Origin: Molanna angustata
Taxonomy: Eukaryota; Arthropoda; Insecta; Trichoptera; Molannidae
Direction: 5' to 3'
DNA: 64,000 nt
Assembly (NCBI GenBank): GCA_963576475.1
Contig: OY754968.1
Location: 11,989,607 to 12,053,606 of the forward strand
Shown here one piece after another: positions 12,972 to 25,129 of this stretch. Position numbers and translations under genes: made by a program. The notes under the pieces are model-generated. The model did no database searches, was not told where the DNA came from, and saw only the letters and a program-made list of their open reading frames with translations. The first letter of the stretch is position 1; each line of letters begins with the position of its first letter.

Positions 12972-13138
12972 AATGAATATGTCTTTGTAATAACTTCATA
13001 CATTATATCCTCGTACATTCTCCAAATCAGACATTGATGCTTGTGCTATAGGTGAACGAAATAGGTCGTGGCAGGATTCGAACTCGCTCCCACTGGATTA
13101 ATAAGCCAGCGCGCTAACCACTCTGCCACCAACCATCC
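12972..13138 (-). mobile_element. tRNA-derived SINE, family T
   Basis: Minus-strand head with a box A-like GGCAGAGTGGTTAGCGC and a box B GTTCGAATCC region, followed by the body GTTCACCTATAGCACAAGC and a tail reading GACATATTCATT. Family copies also lie at 13606, 14669, 43618, 47917, 53497, 55468 and 63131. Confidence 0.85.
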
Positions 13139-13605
13139 ATGCATCGATTAGGTAACTATATAATAAATATCCTACTTTGTTTTGAGCTGTTTTTGGAAAA
13201 TATAAATTGTTATTTTTTATTATGATTGTTAGTTTATAGGTAATACTTACATAGTATGTATGTGAAACAATGTTATTGGGTGTACAGATTGTTGTATGCT
13301 TTAATTTATATTTATCATGTACCTACTTTTCTTTCTGTGTTCCTGTTTTGTTTCCCAATCAAAACAAATAAATGATTAATAAAAAAAAAATAATAATTAA
13401 ATAAATACACAATAAATAAATGAACAAATCAATTATAAAAAAACAAATAAATAATTAAATAACAAAAAAATACTTATAAATAATAAATAAAATTATAAAT
13501 AATAAATAAAAATATAAATATGTTAATGGTTCACGAAAAATAAAAAAAATTTCTTTCTTCAATTCTCTATTTTTTTCCCTATTGCTGTGTCCGATCTTTT
13601 TTTAA
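13139..13605. repeat. AT-rich DNA with A-rich simple repeat
   Basis: 13375-13535 is an A-rich, AAATAA-like low-complexity tract, plausibly the tail of an old retroposon. Nothing else is recognised. Confidence 0.5.
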
Positions 13606-13778
13606 GAATGAATATGTCCTTATAACAAGTACCTACATAATATTATACATCCTCATACTTTCCCTAAATTAGGCATATGGTTGTTCTATACGTAAATGAA
13701 ATCGGTCGTGGCTGGATTCGAACTTGCGACCACTGGATTACTAACCCAGCGAGGTGACTGCTCTGACACCACGCATCT
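13606..13778 (-). mobile_element. tRNA-derived SINE, family T
   Basis: Same structure as the copy at 12972 and in the same orientation, about 630 bp away. The head is more diverged. Confidence 0.82.
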
Positions 13779-14354
13779 AAATATTTACATCAAAAATTTT
13801 ATCAGTACTGTTGTTGCTTTAAATAGGAATATAATTATTGTTCCGAATTTGGTTTCGAAGAGATTGCCTGGTGGCGATAAACACGCATTTTTACCTACAT
13901 TTATAAACATAGGTACATAAAAATCATTATTTTGTATCTAGTTATAAATTATTGTCCTACAGTAAGTATGTATTTTACCACATAATATTATTGTCAATTT
14001 AAAATAGATAGGTACACAAAAATATTTCTCTGTAATAAAACTGAAAGGAATGTTAATTTTTGGCTCTATTATAGTTTGAAAGAGACAGTGTAAAAGATGA
14101 AAGGTATTACTAACTAATGTGAGAAGGTATGTGTAAGTATCAAAGTTAAGACAACATTCATAGTATCAACAATGGAACAAGAAAATGCATTTAAGTGCGG
14201 TGTATAATTCCATCAAATTACACGTCCGTTCTATTTTTATACTATTTACATATACTTGCATTATTTCAAATGAAAAGAAAAATGCGTCCAAGTTGTTTAA
14301 ATCACCGTTATATTGTCTGGAGTTAAGTGGTGACAACTATTTTCTTGTGATTTA
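13779..14354. other. AT-rich DNA, nothing recognised
   Basis: No supported feature. The 93-codon frame at 14185-14466 runs into a microsatellite and has no motif. Confidence 0.4.
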
Positions 14355-14455
14355 TCGACACATTTACATACACATACACACACATACATACATGCACGTA
14401 CACATACACCCGCTCATACTTCCTAGCATACAAATACACATACACATGATGTATA
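14355..14455. repeat. CA/CATA microsatellite
   Basis: Interrupted ACATACA/CACATACA runs with occasional other bases. Confidence 0.85.
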
Positions 14456-14668
14456 TTATTAGTTAAGTAGGTATATTATATGTAGGGACAAGCCGCGACA
14501 CCGCAAAATGTCATACATTATATTGAAACGTCAGCTGCCTTCGAACAAAAGAATCCCAGATAAAAGACTGTTTTATATCTTGAGGGTATACACGCTGCTC
14601 GACGTAGTATAAGACATATTAAAATTAAATAATAATTACTATCCAAAAAAAATTTTTTTTTGTATAAA

Positions 14669-14835
14669 AATGAATATGTCCTTGTTAAACAGGTACATAT
14701 ACATCTTCCTACGTTCCCTAAAATAAGCATAAATGCTTGTGCTATAGGTGAACGAAATCGATCGAGGTAGGATTCGAACTCGCGACCACTGGATTACTAA
14801 CCTAATGCGCTAACCGCTCTGCCATCGACCCATCC
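14669..14835 (-). mobile_element. tRNA-derived SINE, family T
   Basis: Well-preserved copy. The minus-strand head starts GGGTCGATGGCAGAGCGG, followed by the usual body and tail. Confidence 0.88.
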
Positions 14836-14861
14836 ACAATAATAGGTATAGGAAATACATA

Positions 14862-15085
14862 CATACCATCACGCCATGTCCCTTGCGGGGTTGGCAGAGA
14901 GAACCGAACGTTTTTCTATCTTGGTACGCATCCCTCGCCTCGTCCACATTCATGCATCGTCTCATACATGTTCGTGTATTGCTCACACTTCCTAATGAAA
15001 CGAATAATGTATGTCAAGAGAGAGGAGTCTTGCGTTCGGTTCTCTCTGCCTACCCCAAATGGGGAAATCGCGTGATGATATGGTA
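14862..15085. repeat. Inverted pair of LINE family W 3' ends
   Basis: The left part (about 14862-14975) is a family W 3' end on the minus strand. The right part (about 14996-15085) is a family W 3' end on the plus strand, reading NVCQERGVLRSVLSAYPKWG. The outer ends (ACCATCACGCCATGTCCC and its diverged reverse complement) therefore mirror each other and form a 220-bp foldback made of two LINE tails. Confidence 0.75.
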
Positions 15086-15350
15086 TCGTGTATTTAAAAA
15101 ATAAAATGCAACAAATTCAAAATTGTTTTTTCTGTGTTATAAATGCAAGTAATTTTCTACCTCCTAGGAACAGGCTCAGCCTAGTAATGTGGTTTGTACA
15201 AAAAAATGTTAAATAATATTTTTAATTATTTTGAATTGTAGGTATATATTTTTTCTTGAGTTGTATTTTGGTTTTCAATAGTAAAAAAATGTTATAAATA
15301 ATAACTCGACCAAAAATATTTTAACTCGACCTTCATAGTTATATTCTAAC

Positions 15351-15492
15351 GCCGACAGCCGTGGCACAGTTGGTAAGCCGTTTGTCTCCTGTGCGGGCGA
15401 CCTGGGTTCGATCCCGAACAGAGGAAAAAAATATTAAAACTAATTTCTCACGATATTCTTGCTTCTCTGGGCCGGAAACACAGGTAAGTTGG
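15351..15492 (+). mobile_element. tRNA-derived SINE, family G (3' shortened)
   Basis: Head with GTGGCACAGTTGGTAAGCCG and GGTTCGATCCC, then GCTTCTCTGGGCCGGAAACAC. Shorter at the 3' end than the copy at 1872. Confidence 0.8.
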
Positions 15493-16616
15493 AAGACATT
15501 GTCAAATGGCACTAAACTCGAATCTTTATTTAAAATATAAAAAAGAACGTGTTCAATTTGAAATTTGCCGCCGTTTTCAAGCTAAATTCCTTGTGGAGTT
15601 CCTGATTTTTAACTGTGCTTTCAACGTGGATTTGTGATATGAAAACGCTACGGTTGGAATATTCGTACATTAAAGGTCGGCCACAAATGATCAACGTATT
15701 TTATTTTAAGTTGTTTTTTGAAAAAATAAACACACTAGTTTACTTTTATATAAAATACTTCGAGTGAATCAGAAGGGTTATTCATAACACGATGTTGATG
15801 CGTTCTTATCTTATCTTAATCGTAAAAATGTGTAAATCAGTACCTACTCGATCATAATTTTAATCTAAATTCAATCATATAAATTCGTATCTAAGGATCA
15901 AAGTTTAGTTTGAAATTGTCATATTATTTTTTAAGACAAATTAATACAATTTATTAGTAATTTTAACCTCAAATATATTTTAAGTCTTATTCTTATCTTA
16001 ATCAACTTCATGAGGAGCCCTGTAGATTTAATAAAGAGTTATTTATGAGACGTTTCTTGTTTCCGAACTTTATCGTTAACCAGTTTATTGCCGAATAACA
16101 AAATTATTACGAACAACCAGTGTTTTCAGTGAATAGATGCATGATAAATCATTTAAAATACTTCATTATATTTACTGCCGGGAATTCAACACCAGCATTG
16201 ATACACCATGATGGTCGGTATTTTATAAGTTAAACCAGTATATTTAATTATAACTAAGTTATATATTTTAATATTTTTAACCTCCATCAAATGTGAAATA
16301 CCAAAATAATACTGGTTCATAGTTATGTCTCCCATGTATATTAATGTCAGTAATTTGGAGTAAAATATGGGTAATTTTGAAAAGAAAGTAAACCCTGTCA
16401 CGCCCTTACATATATTTGGTGACTTTAGAAAACATTAAAAATACATCATATATACATTGTAACCAACCTATTTTTACTGTTTAAAGTATTTTTGAACATT
16501 GTTCCTAAATAAGTTGGTAGGTATATAAAATAATGTGATTTTTAAATAAAATTTAATTTTTTGATAAAAAAAACTACCTACTTGATAGCGTTCGATTGAT
16601 AAGGGAAGCAAATAAA
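15493..16616. other. AT-rich DNA, nothing recognised
   Basis: No coding frame with a recognisable domain. The short minus-strand frames at 16186-16689 lack motifs. Confidence 0.4.
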
Positions 16617-16770
16617 TAAAAAGGCATAATTGGTGAGCGTTGCCCACGCGATTAAAGTGATCACATAAACCAGCCGATGACAATGTCATGTCGAAGGCAG
16701 GTGCTTGATTTCCCTGTTCTCCTAAAAAATAATATATTCCCGCTTCGTCTTAATTGAGATATCAAAAAAT
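16617..16770. repeat. Copy of the palindromic MITE-like element (half)
   Basis: Contains AAAGGCATAATTGGTGAGCG, AAAGTGATCACATAAACC and AGCCGATGACA followed by a GTTCTCCT block, matching 23585-23720. Confidence 0.75.
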
Positions 16771-17138
16771 ATCATGGACCCCCGGCTGGGAAAAAATACA
16801 ATTTAAAACAAAAGTATGAACCTACACAAACACTGATTTATTGCCATTGAGCAATCTCTTTTAACCTACCCATGCAACATCACCTAAAGTAAGTTTATTT
16901 TTTACTTATAAAAAATAAAAAGTGGGGACTCATACCAATAAAGAAAATTGTTAGAACCAAGTTCACTTAACTAGACATGAATTTATTCGAATATTTTTAT
17001 AGGAGTTATTTTCCCTGTCGGGATACAATTATATTATATGACAAATTTTTATGATCGTAACTGACACGTAAATAAGCCTACATTGTATTTAAACTAGTAG
17101 GTATTAATAGAATTATAAAAATATTTATTGTTATGACA

Positions 17139-17390
17139 TAAGGGAGAACCGAGAAATCAAGGCATTTACAGGGCTTACGACTTGTTATAGGCTCGTTCAC
17201 GTGATCACTTTATGCGCTCGCGCAACGTTCACATTATGCCATCTTATTTAGTTCCATATGAATCCAATTTTTGAAAGATCTATAAATTTTAATCATGAAA
17301 ATCTATTCATTTAAAAATATGTAAGATAAACCATCGCCATCTATAAAGTGATGAAGAATTTTTTATAACGCCATCTATTGAGAAATTAGT
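17139..17390. repeat. Copy of the MITE-like element, opposite orientation
   Basis: GGGAGAACCGAGAAATCAAG, CGTGATCACTTTATGCGC and GCGCAACGTTCAC match the reverse complement of 23580-23700. The flank includes GCCATCTAT/CGCCATCTATTGAGA motifs, also present near 23430. Confidence 0.75.
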
Positions 17391-19311
17391 TTGAAAATTT
17401 ATGAATTTATTCCCGGATTTCTGCTTTTATCATTGCTGCTTTTTGTTAACAATATATCGGTACCTATCATTATTCCCTCTTACACAGTATGGCATTAAGA
17501 ACGATTCATATGTTGATTTTTCACCTGTGATATGTAAAAAAAAATGTTTTCATACCAACATTAACTTAACCACACCCATAAATTGTTGGGTTCGTCCATA
17601 ATTTAACAGACAGGTTTGTTAATTCTATTAGGAGTTTTCACCCATATTAGACATGTATGAACGTTTTGAATTTGCTCGTTTCACGGCCATAAAATTGGTA
17701 TAATGCAGCTATTTACTTACCCACGGGGCTAGGGTTCGAGATTCGCCGGGAGATTTAGTATCTCAGCCAGTCAGTTAGTGCTAAAATATGCCCGGGAAAA
17801 ACCATTTTCATTCCTGATACATCTGTTTTCGCAAACGGCTTAAAACTTCTTAAATGCTTTATACGTTTTGTGCATACCTTTATATCTCTTCACATCTTTC
17901 CCCTGTTCACTGTTCGTATACCATATATGTAGATGGTATACAGGTATACAACTCTACTCCCTATTGGTACAGTACCTATATATGTGCCTACCTTTGTACA
18001 TCTTATCTTACAATGAAAATTACATTTTCATTCAAATTTACGCCCATGAAAATTACGTGATTTTATTCCAAACAAACTCAGATGTACATAAATTGTTCAT
18101 TTATGGTTACTTTTTTTTTACTTACGTAAGATTTGATGAAGTTCATCTGATGGACGCTGTGAAAAATCGTAGCATAAAACTTATTATAAGTAGCATAAAA
18201 ATCATAGACCCGTAACCTTTTGAATCATGTTTCACCACTGCGGGTCAAAATTGCTTAACAGGCCTGGATATTATATCCCTAAATAACTAGAAACTGAAGC
18301 AGCCAGCACAGTCTTGTCAAAATGGAAAAAGATTCATAAAGAAGTCAGAGTACATAATCATTTTTAGATATTGTCAATATGAATGCGTTTATACATTACG
18401 ATAATTTAATTTTTATAAGACTTTCCTAGAACATAACTAGAAATATCTTAATTCATATTAATTAGTTGTTGCTATGATAAAGCTCTGTAATAGGCTTAAT
18501 TTCAATTGTCCCTAAAATTAAGTGATATTATAATAAAATCATACTTTAAAATAAACATTATTTGATGTTTCTCATCTTCATAAAATTATATCAGAGAAAC
18601 AAAAATATTGCTTACATAAATATACCATAATATTCTTCTCTATAAATGAACCTTAATGCATGCCATTACGTCAGGTTCTAAAGAAAAGGAAACTCATCTG
18701 TTCTACTGGTTTATAAAATTCCTTTAGTTATATTTCGCTCACACGATGTTGCCATTTTTAATCGATATTTCCAACTCATCTCCTTTTTAAGAATAAAAAT
18801 CATTTTAATTTGTATTATATACTCAAGAAACAGAACTGTACATAAATGTTTATGTGTTGATCCATATGTATGTATTTATTAGGTACATGAGATCAACCAC
18901 ATCCCAGTTAATATAAAACAGTGATTTGTTTATTAAACATTACTAGAAACACATGCAACACTCATATTCTTCGAATTTCTAACGATCATTTTTAGACCTT
19001 TTTTCGTGAGCACTTACAAAATAAATAATCACCATCATGAGAGCTCATCCTAAACAAAGTAGGTTTTTCCAAAACAAATATTTTAAATTTAAATAGACAA
19101 GGTGAATATTATCAAGATTAATGTAAAATTATCTGAAAAAAAATAAAATAGTTAAAAAAAAATTATAGTTACAGTGAATTAAAAAATAGGCACAGAGTTC
19201 TTATATCTATGATTTTTTTATACTGTAATTATATGTATCTCTAGGAAAAATATTTTAACGTTAAAATGACGTGAAGAATATTTATATTTATTTTATTTTA
19301 TTCCATTTATA
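17391..19311. other. AT-rich DNA, no gene recognised
   Basis: No domain-bearing frame. A B-box-like GGTTCGAGATTC near 17732 could be a SINE remnant but has no supporting body. Confidence 0.35.
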
Positions 19312-19379
19312 GGAGATGGAGGAGGCCTTCGTCCAGGAGTGGACGGGATTAGGCTGAGAAGAAGAGAAGAAGAAGAAGA
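19312..19379 (+). pseudogene. Extreme 3' end of an RTE-like LINE
   Basis: The last 13 codons (MEEAFVQEWTGLG, then a stop) followed by a GAGAAGAAGAAGAAGA tail. The same C-terminus (EEAFIQQW) and tail occur at 39225-39463. Confidence 0.75.
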
Positions 19380-21039
19380 CATTTACATATTACATTTTAT
19401 ACTGCCCAAAATGAAAGTAATATTTAATGTACTATTGCTTTAATTCTTTTGTTGCTTTAAAAATACATTTTTGACACTATGTCAAAACATAACACAATCA
19501 GGTCTCATGAATGAGTTTTTTTAAAGTTTTTCAACTCGAAGGAGTCAGCTAGTTGTAGGTAGGTAATAACTCAATGAAGCCTTTCCATTAAATAATGGGC
19601 GATGTTCAAAATTCAACATTCCATCGAGGAATGTCAGATTTAGAAAAAAATCTATGTATAATTTCAAGGACTCTGCCAAGGACATTCTTAGAAATACTCA
19701 ATCAACGAATGACACGGAAATTAAATATCCAGAAACTCTTCAAATTTTATTACGAAATTATTGACTTCAATATGAACTTCGCTGCGCATTTTCTTTATAT
19801 CTTTGATTTTAAATCGAGGATGGGCAAAGCGCATTCAAATATAATTATCAAATGATACCTATCAGGTGAGATTTGTGTAATGAAAAAGATATAGTAAAGC
19901 GTAATAAAATTAATTGATAATGTGATTTTTTTGTGTTTATATTTCTTAATAAATATAAACGATGAATATGAATTAAATTAACAACATGAGTGCCCACGAA
20001 TATAACATTCGTATAGTGTATCCCTCCACGCTTTGGAAAATCCGATTTTCAGATTTGATGCACATACCTACTACTTTCCATTTTTTATACAACTTTTACA
20101 CTTAATACTTTTATTATCATATTTGATCGAACTTATACGCACAAATTTTACAGCACAATTTTTTTGTTTTACAATACAATTGATTGTATAGATATTGTAA
20201 TTTTTTTTAGGCTTGTGGGGTCTTGTGCTTTTCATATTTATCGGTGTTGAAATAATAAACAAAATAGAAAAAATATTAAGTATCTCAGTACGCTCATAAA
20301 TACCCATTTGAATATATTATGATGAAAAGTAAAACCGAGATGAGATGAAACATATGGCATTATAGGTATATGTACAAATGTTCATATATGTATGTATGTA
20401 ACATTTCATCAAAAGTAACATCATTCATGCACATACCTACACCTAGCATGTATATAAACATACCATACCATACATCAATATTATGCATGCCCGAGAGTTC
20501 ATTCTTTTCGCCTCGATTAACATACAAACTGATTTGTTTTAATATCATACTCTGATTCTTAATTTAATTATTGAATAATTGAAACCTTTATGTTATTATT
20601 ATTATGATGAAAATATTTTGCTTCGGAATAACTCAGACGTGAATGTCGTTTCTACGAATTCTCGATTGCAAGAAATAATTAACGGAATCTTCGGTATGAG
20701 GTTTTTTCGTCTTCTGGGTCACGATCCTAAGATCGGTTTGCACCAAGTACTCCATCTCTCCGCATATCTCTGGTGTTCGCCAGCCTCTTCATCTTGATGA
20801 GGTTTATGCATTTTTAAAATCGTCATATCTTCGAGAAAACAAGTTAACGATAAGGATGTATACTCAGTGAAATTCTTTTGATAAATTATTTATAATAGGT
20901 ACCTATATTTTTGAACTTTTTTTAAAAAAACCGTGAGGTTGCATGTCGAATATTGTTATTAATTATTAGAAAGTTACAATCTGCCATGCTTGCCAGAAAA
21001 TTTGGAGTTGAAATGATATCGCCAAAATGAATTTGCAAT
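19380..21039. other. AT-rich DNA, no gene recognised
   Basis: A TATG microsatellite is at 20385-20402. A GC-richer patch at 20690-20810 has no assignable coding sense. Several 60-86 codon frames lack motifs. Confidence 0.4.
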
Positions 21040-21390
21040 AGAACGATCCATGACAGGGTACAGGTTACGAAACTAGGACAAAGGAAAAATGTAAGATGAA
21101 GAAATGTGTAATTAATAGAATGAAAGTTAACAAATTGAGATGGTTTGGTTACTTGGAAAGAATGAGGGAGTATCACCTGAAAAAGCAGGAATGGAATTAA
21201 GAAGTGGGGGTCGCCCAAGAAAAGCATGGCACGACCATGTTAACAATATTATGAAAGGTGGAAATGTAAGAAGCGTGAACAACAGAGGAACATGCATAAG
21301 ATGAACACATTGACGAGGCGATGAATATGTGTCAGGATAGAAAAATATGGCGTTAAGTTCTATCACGCCTTGAGACTGTGATGTTGATCG
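21040..21390 (+). pseudogene. 3' end of LINE family W (plus strand)
   Basis: Broken frames read LRWFGYLERM, then GRPRKAWHDHVNNIMK and a degraded NVRSVNNRGTC block, parallel to 56451-56756. Indels and in-frame stops show long decay. Confidence 0.75.
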
Positions 21391-22532
21391 TCATATCCGA
21401 TATAAACGTTTTTTTTTTAAACAACCAATACAATTATATTCGTGGCTCGATTGGTTAGATATTTGTCAATGGTCCCTGATTCGATTTTCAGTGAAGATAC
21501 GGATTTCAATTATTGTGTTTTCAATCTGAATCTATGAAAGTAGAGACATCAAAAATATCCAGAATTTTCCAATTATTGGATGCATGTTAAATTATTATTT
21601 GACATAGTTCCTACTTGTTGTTTGCCCGAGAAGCTAAACCAAATAAAATAAAATATCACTTTAATTTTACAACCGGTTAGTCCTTATAGGTAGTTATTTC
21701 AGCAGATTATTTCGAAAGTTTTTTTTTATAATAGAAAACGGATTCGCTGAGGTAGTTCGGCCATATTGAATGAATGTTTAAAAAATGGTTATCAGATTTG
21801 AAATGAAAAAAAGAGTAATATGCTGGTTCAAGAGAATTTTTTTTATAACCACGTCTATGAGATATTAAAATAATTTTATTTTATCTGAATCTTAAATGTT
21901 GGCTAACTAATAATATGCGATAAATATTTTATTAGGGACACTAAGTGATGGTTTATGTAAAGATTTGAAAAGATCGCCAGTCAAAACAATCACTGATAGG
22001 GTGGCAAAGTTTTTTTACACTTTTCTTTTGAAAAAACTTCTTGAAAGATAACGAAGGCTGCGTGATTCAGAATTCGAATTAGAAAATTTTATGTGTTTGT
22101 TGTGTCCATCCTTCCCGTTTTTAGGAATAAGAAAAATATTTATTTTATGACAAATTTATTTGTTTACATCTATCTCAACTCAAAAGTTCCTCTACCAGTT
22201 AACATGTCTCCTCTGTTATCGCTTAAATCTCTTCCTGGTTATTCCGCAATAACTTGATTTATCGTCATTAATGGTATTAATCTGTAAGTCGTAACATTCA
22301 CTTTTTCTTCCATTTGGCAAATATCACTCTTCTAAGGGTGGGTTGACTTATATAAAAATAAAGTCTATTTTATTATGTATTTACAAAATTAAATAAAAAT
22401 CGATAAACGCTGAAACACCCCAACTAGAAAATTTTACTTTCTTTAAAAAATACACACATCATAGTCAAAAATTATTAAATTTTTTTAACAATTTTTGTAT
22501 AAATTTAATTAAGTGACATAATTTCATACAAG
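21391..22532. other. AT-rich DNA, nothing recognised
   Basis: No supported feature. A GCCCGAGAAGCTAAACC stretch near 21628 resembles the terminal piece of SINE family C in the opposite orientation. Confidence 0.35.
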
Positions 22533-22734
22533 AAGACGTTTCTGGAGAGATCGCGTGGGGAGAGCAAGCTCAGACCTTGTAGTGAGGATATCAGCTGATG
22601 AACATCCTACAGGTAGCAGACCTCCAGGAAGACCACCCAAACGACGGAGGGACAGCTGGACGTCCTCCTCCCAGGAGCAGGTGCCGAGAACTACAGGACA
22701 TAGTCCTAGCTGACGAAGAAGAAGAAGAAGAATT
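22533..22734 (+). pseudogene. 3' end of an RTE-like LINE
   Basis: Reads VGRASSDLVVRISADE, then GSRPPGRPPKRRRDSW and a stop, ending in a (GAA)5 tail at 22717-22733. The Gly-Arg-Pro block plus GAA tail is the RTE-like C-terminal signature seen elsewhere in the window. Probably a subfamily distinct from the other copies. Confidence 0.8.
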
Positions 22735-23259
22735 TCATACAATTTTATGTCAGAATACTTACAAAATATGTACGAAGACGCTTAATAATTTAACATACCT
22801 ACCATCAATTTGTGAATTCCACACTGTCCTATCCTGAAATCCATGTTTTGTAAAAGTACAGAAATACTCCATCGACAGTTGGATCTCGTGTGTTACATGC
22901 AAACTAGTATTCATTCCAAGTTTTACAACTAGATAAGTAGGTACCTAGATTGATTTTGATACATCAATAATTTTGAAAGTATAGGTACATTAGTACCTAC
23001 CTACATATGTACGTACATAGATTGAACATAACGTATATTAGTGAGGGATATCAGTAAAACCTATCCACTAAATACCTCATTAGACTCCCTTAGCTAATGA
23101 CAATACAAAATAGATTAGCCCAGTGGTCATTTAGCAAAATTTATTGCTGCGTATTTCACATGTTGCCAAATGATCATATTCTTAATATCCACCATGGTAG
23201 GCATATAGGTACAGAGGGCTAGATATAAAGATGCTTGATAAAGGTATATATGTTTATAA
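22735..23259. other. AT-rich DNA, nothing recognised
   Basis: No supported feature. Confidence 0.4.
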
Positions 23260-23730
23260 TCGAATATTTTCATTATTGCATATGCGCAAACATTGGATTT
23301 TTTTCCCTGTCGGGAGTCAAAGATATTTTTTTAACAGATTCAGGGGTGACTTCTATGCGAAAAATGCATTGTCACCTCAGATATAAGAATTGTAGCTTTC
23401 ATTATTTACAAAAAAAACAATTATCTCAATAGATGGCGTTACAACAAAATAAATAAAAAATAATAATAATTTCACCCATAGATGGCTGTAGTAAAAATTC
23501 CTTATTTTCAAGCGAAAAGAATTTCAGTATTACAATATATAGAACATTCAAAATTGAATTGATAGGGATCTCATTAAAAAGGCATAATTGGTGAACGTTG
23601 CGCAAGCGCATAAAGTGATCACGTAAACCAGCCGATGACAGGTCGTAAGCCCTGTAGGTGCCTTGATTTCCCGGTTCTCCTACAATAAATATTCCAACTT
23701 CGTCTCTATTGAGATAATTAAAAATCTGTT
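23260..23730. repeat. MITE-like element, long copy
   Basis: Left terminus GCGCAAACATTGGATTTTTT, then CCCTGTCGGGAGTCAAAG and TTTTTTTAACAGATT. Right half with GGTGAACGTTGCGCAAGCGC, CGTAAACCAGCCGATGACAG, CCCGGTTCTCCTAC and AATCTGTTAAAAAAG. The two TTAACAG-type ends are inverted, as in the copy at 34595. Confidence 0.78.
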
Positions 23731-23919
23731 AAAAAAGTATGTTTATACATACATACGTATGGCAATGAAGACATGGTATTTACGGGAAAGCCCGAAAGAT
23801 ATCCTAGATTTTAATATTTTCATGTATGTATAGTTATGAATTTTATTTGAAATTATGTCGTAATTTTGGGCAAAATCATACATCGAATGTATATATTTTT
23901 TAATTGCATATATTTATTG

Positions 23920-24135
23920 CACCTACAGGGATTACGACCTGTGATCGGTTGGTTTACGTGATCACTTTATTTGCTTGCGCAACATTCACCAATTATACCT
24001 TCTTATTGAGTTCCCTTGTAAATGTAATTTTTGAAAGTTCTATATATTTGAATAGTGTGAAACAATTCGTGCCTCGAGTTTCTGGTTCTTCTACAATATC
24101 CCAACTTCGTCTCTATTGAGATGTCAAAAAAGTTT
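23920..24135. repeat. MITE-like element copy, opposite orientation
   Basis: CTACAGGGATTACGACCTGT, GTTTACGTGATCACTTTAT and GCGCAACATTCACCAATTAT match the reverse complement of the 23580 copy only about 200 bp away. The pair is therefore a second-order inverted arrangement. Confidence 0.72.
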
Positions 24136-25129
24136 GTCAATAAAAATATCATACATAGGTATTCCTATAAATTTCTTAGTTATATTTTCTTGGTTTTAGT
24201 GCGGAAGTATTCGTCAAGTTTTACCCCTATATAATTCTCTTGCATGTGCCCCCTGACAGTCATCCTTAATACAATCCCCAATGGTGATTTTCTACTGTTC
24301 TTGCTCCCCTATAATAGTGACGGAGGTATGGTTTGTGCTGACCCTAAACTTCTTGTAATTACCGCTTGGAATACTTGGACAGAATCATAGATATAGTAAT
24401 TGCTAGCATTTGTGTGGATGTCAATTATTCAGTAGTCTGGACATCCTTAATGAACACATCATATTAAGAATAATTACGCGATTCCCAGATGTATAAAATA
24501 AAAATAAATATGTCTGAAGCAGAAAAAGGTTGCATATAAGTTGGTAAGTAGGTATATCAAACTTATTAAGCATTTTTCTTGGGTAAATTGCCGTGTGACA
24601 TGAAAGATGTTATTTGAACCTTTTTTTTAGTTTTTTTAACAATAATTTGTACCTAACAATAAAACTAAGCAATTTTAATTAAAATTCTACACATGATTGA
24701 TTCCAGTCATGACCATTTTCATATGAATAGTTTTTGAACCTAATCGATTGAAAGTCACGAACAGTTATTCAAAATGAATAAAATTTCTATTTTGAATTCA
24801 ACTAAATATCATTTTAGTCGAATTATAGCCATAGCAATAAATTTTATAAATACCTAAATTGTTTATTCTTGTTAAGTATCTATTTGTACTCTTTATATGA
24901 ATTTCCTTCAAATACTATAACGCTTCACCACTGACATACCTTAGGATACCTTGAAAATAACGGATATTTGAAATACGATTTTTTGAATAATTATTTTTGT
25001 TTGATTTATTATTTACAATTTTAAGAAATAATATTAATATTTCACAAATCCGCCTGTATTGGTGGCTGTGGCTTATTAAAAACGAGTGGGTTGTGGCCAA
25101 CACTAAACTCTCCACACCACAAATATTGA
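24136..25129. other. AT-rich flank of the satellite, nothing recognised
   Basis: No gene. The short dispersed motif (25085-25114) sits right at the array edge. Confidence 0.4.
25085..25114. repeat. Short dispersed motif, copy 2, at satellite edge
   Basis: GTGGGTTGTGGCCAACACTA matches 8025-8053 and 37869-37895. It lies about 20 bp before recognisable satellite sequence. Confidence 0.55.
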
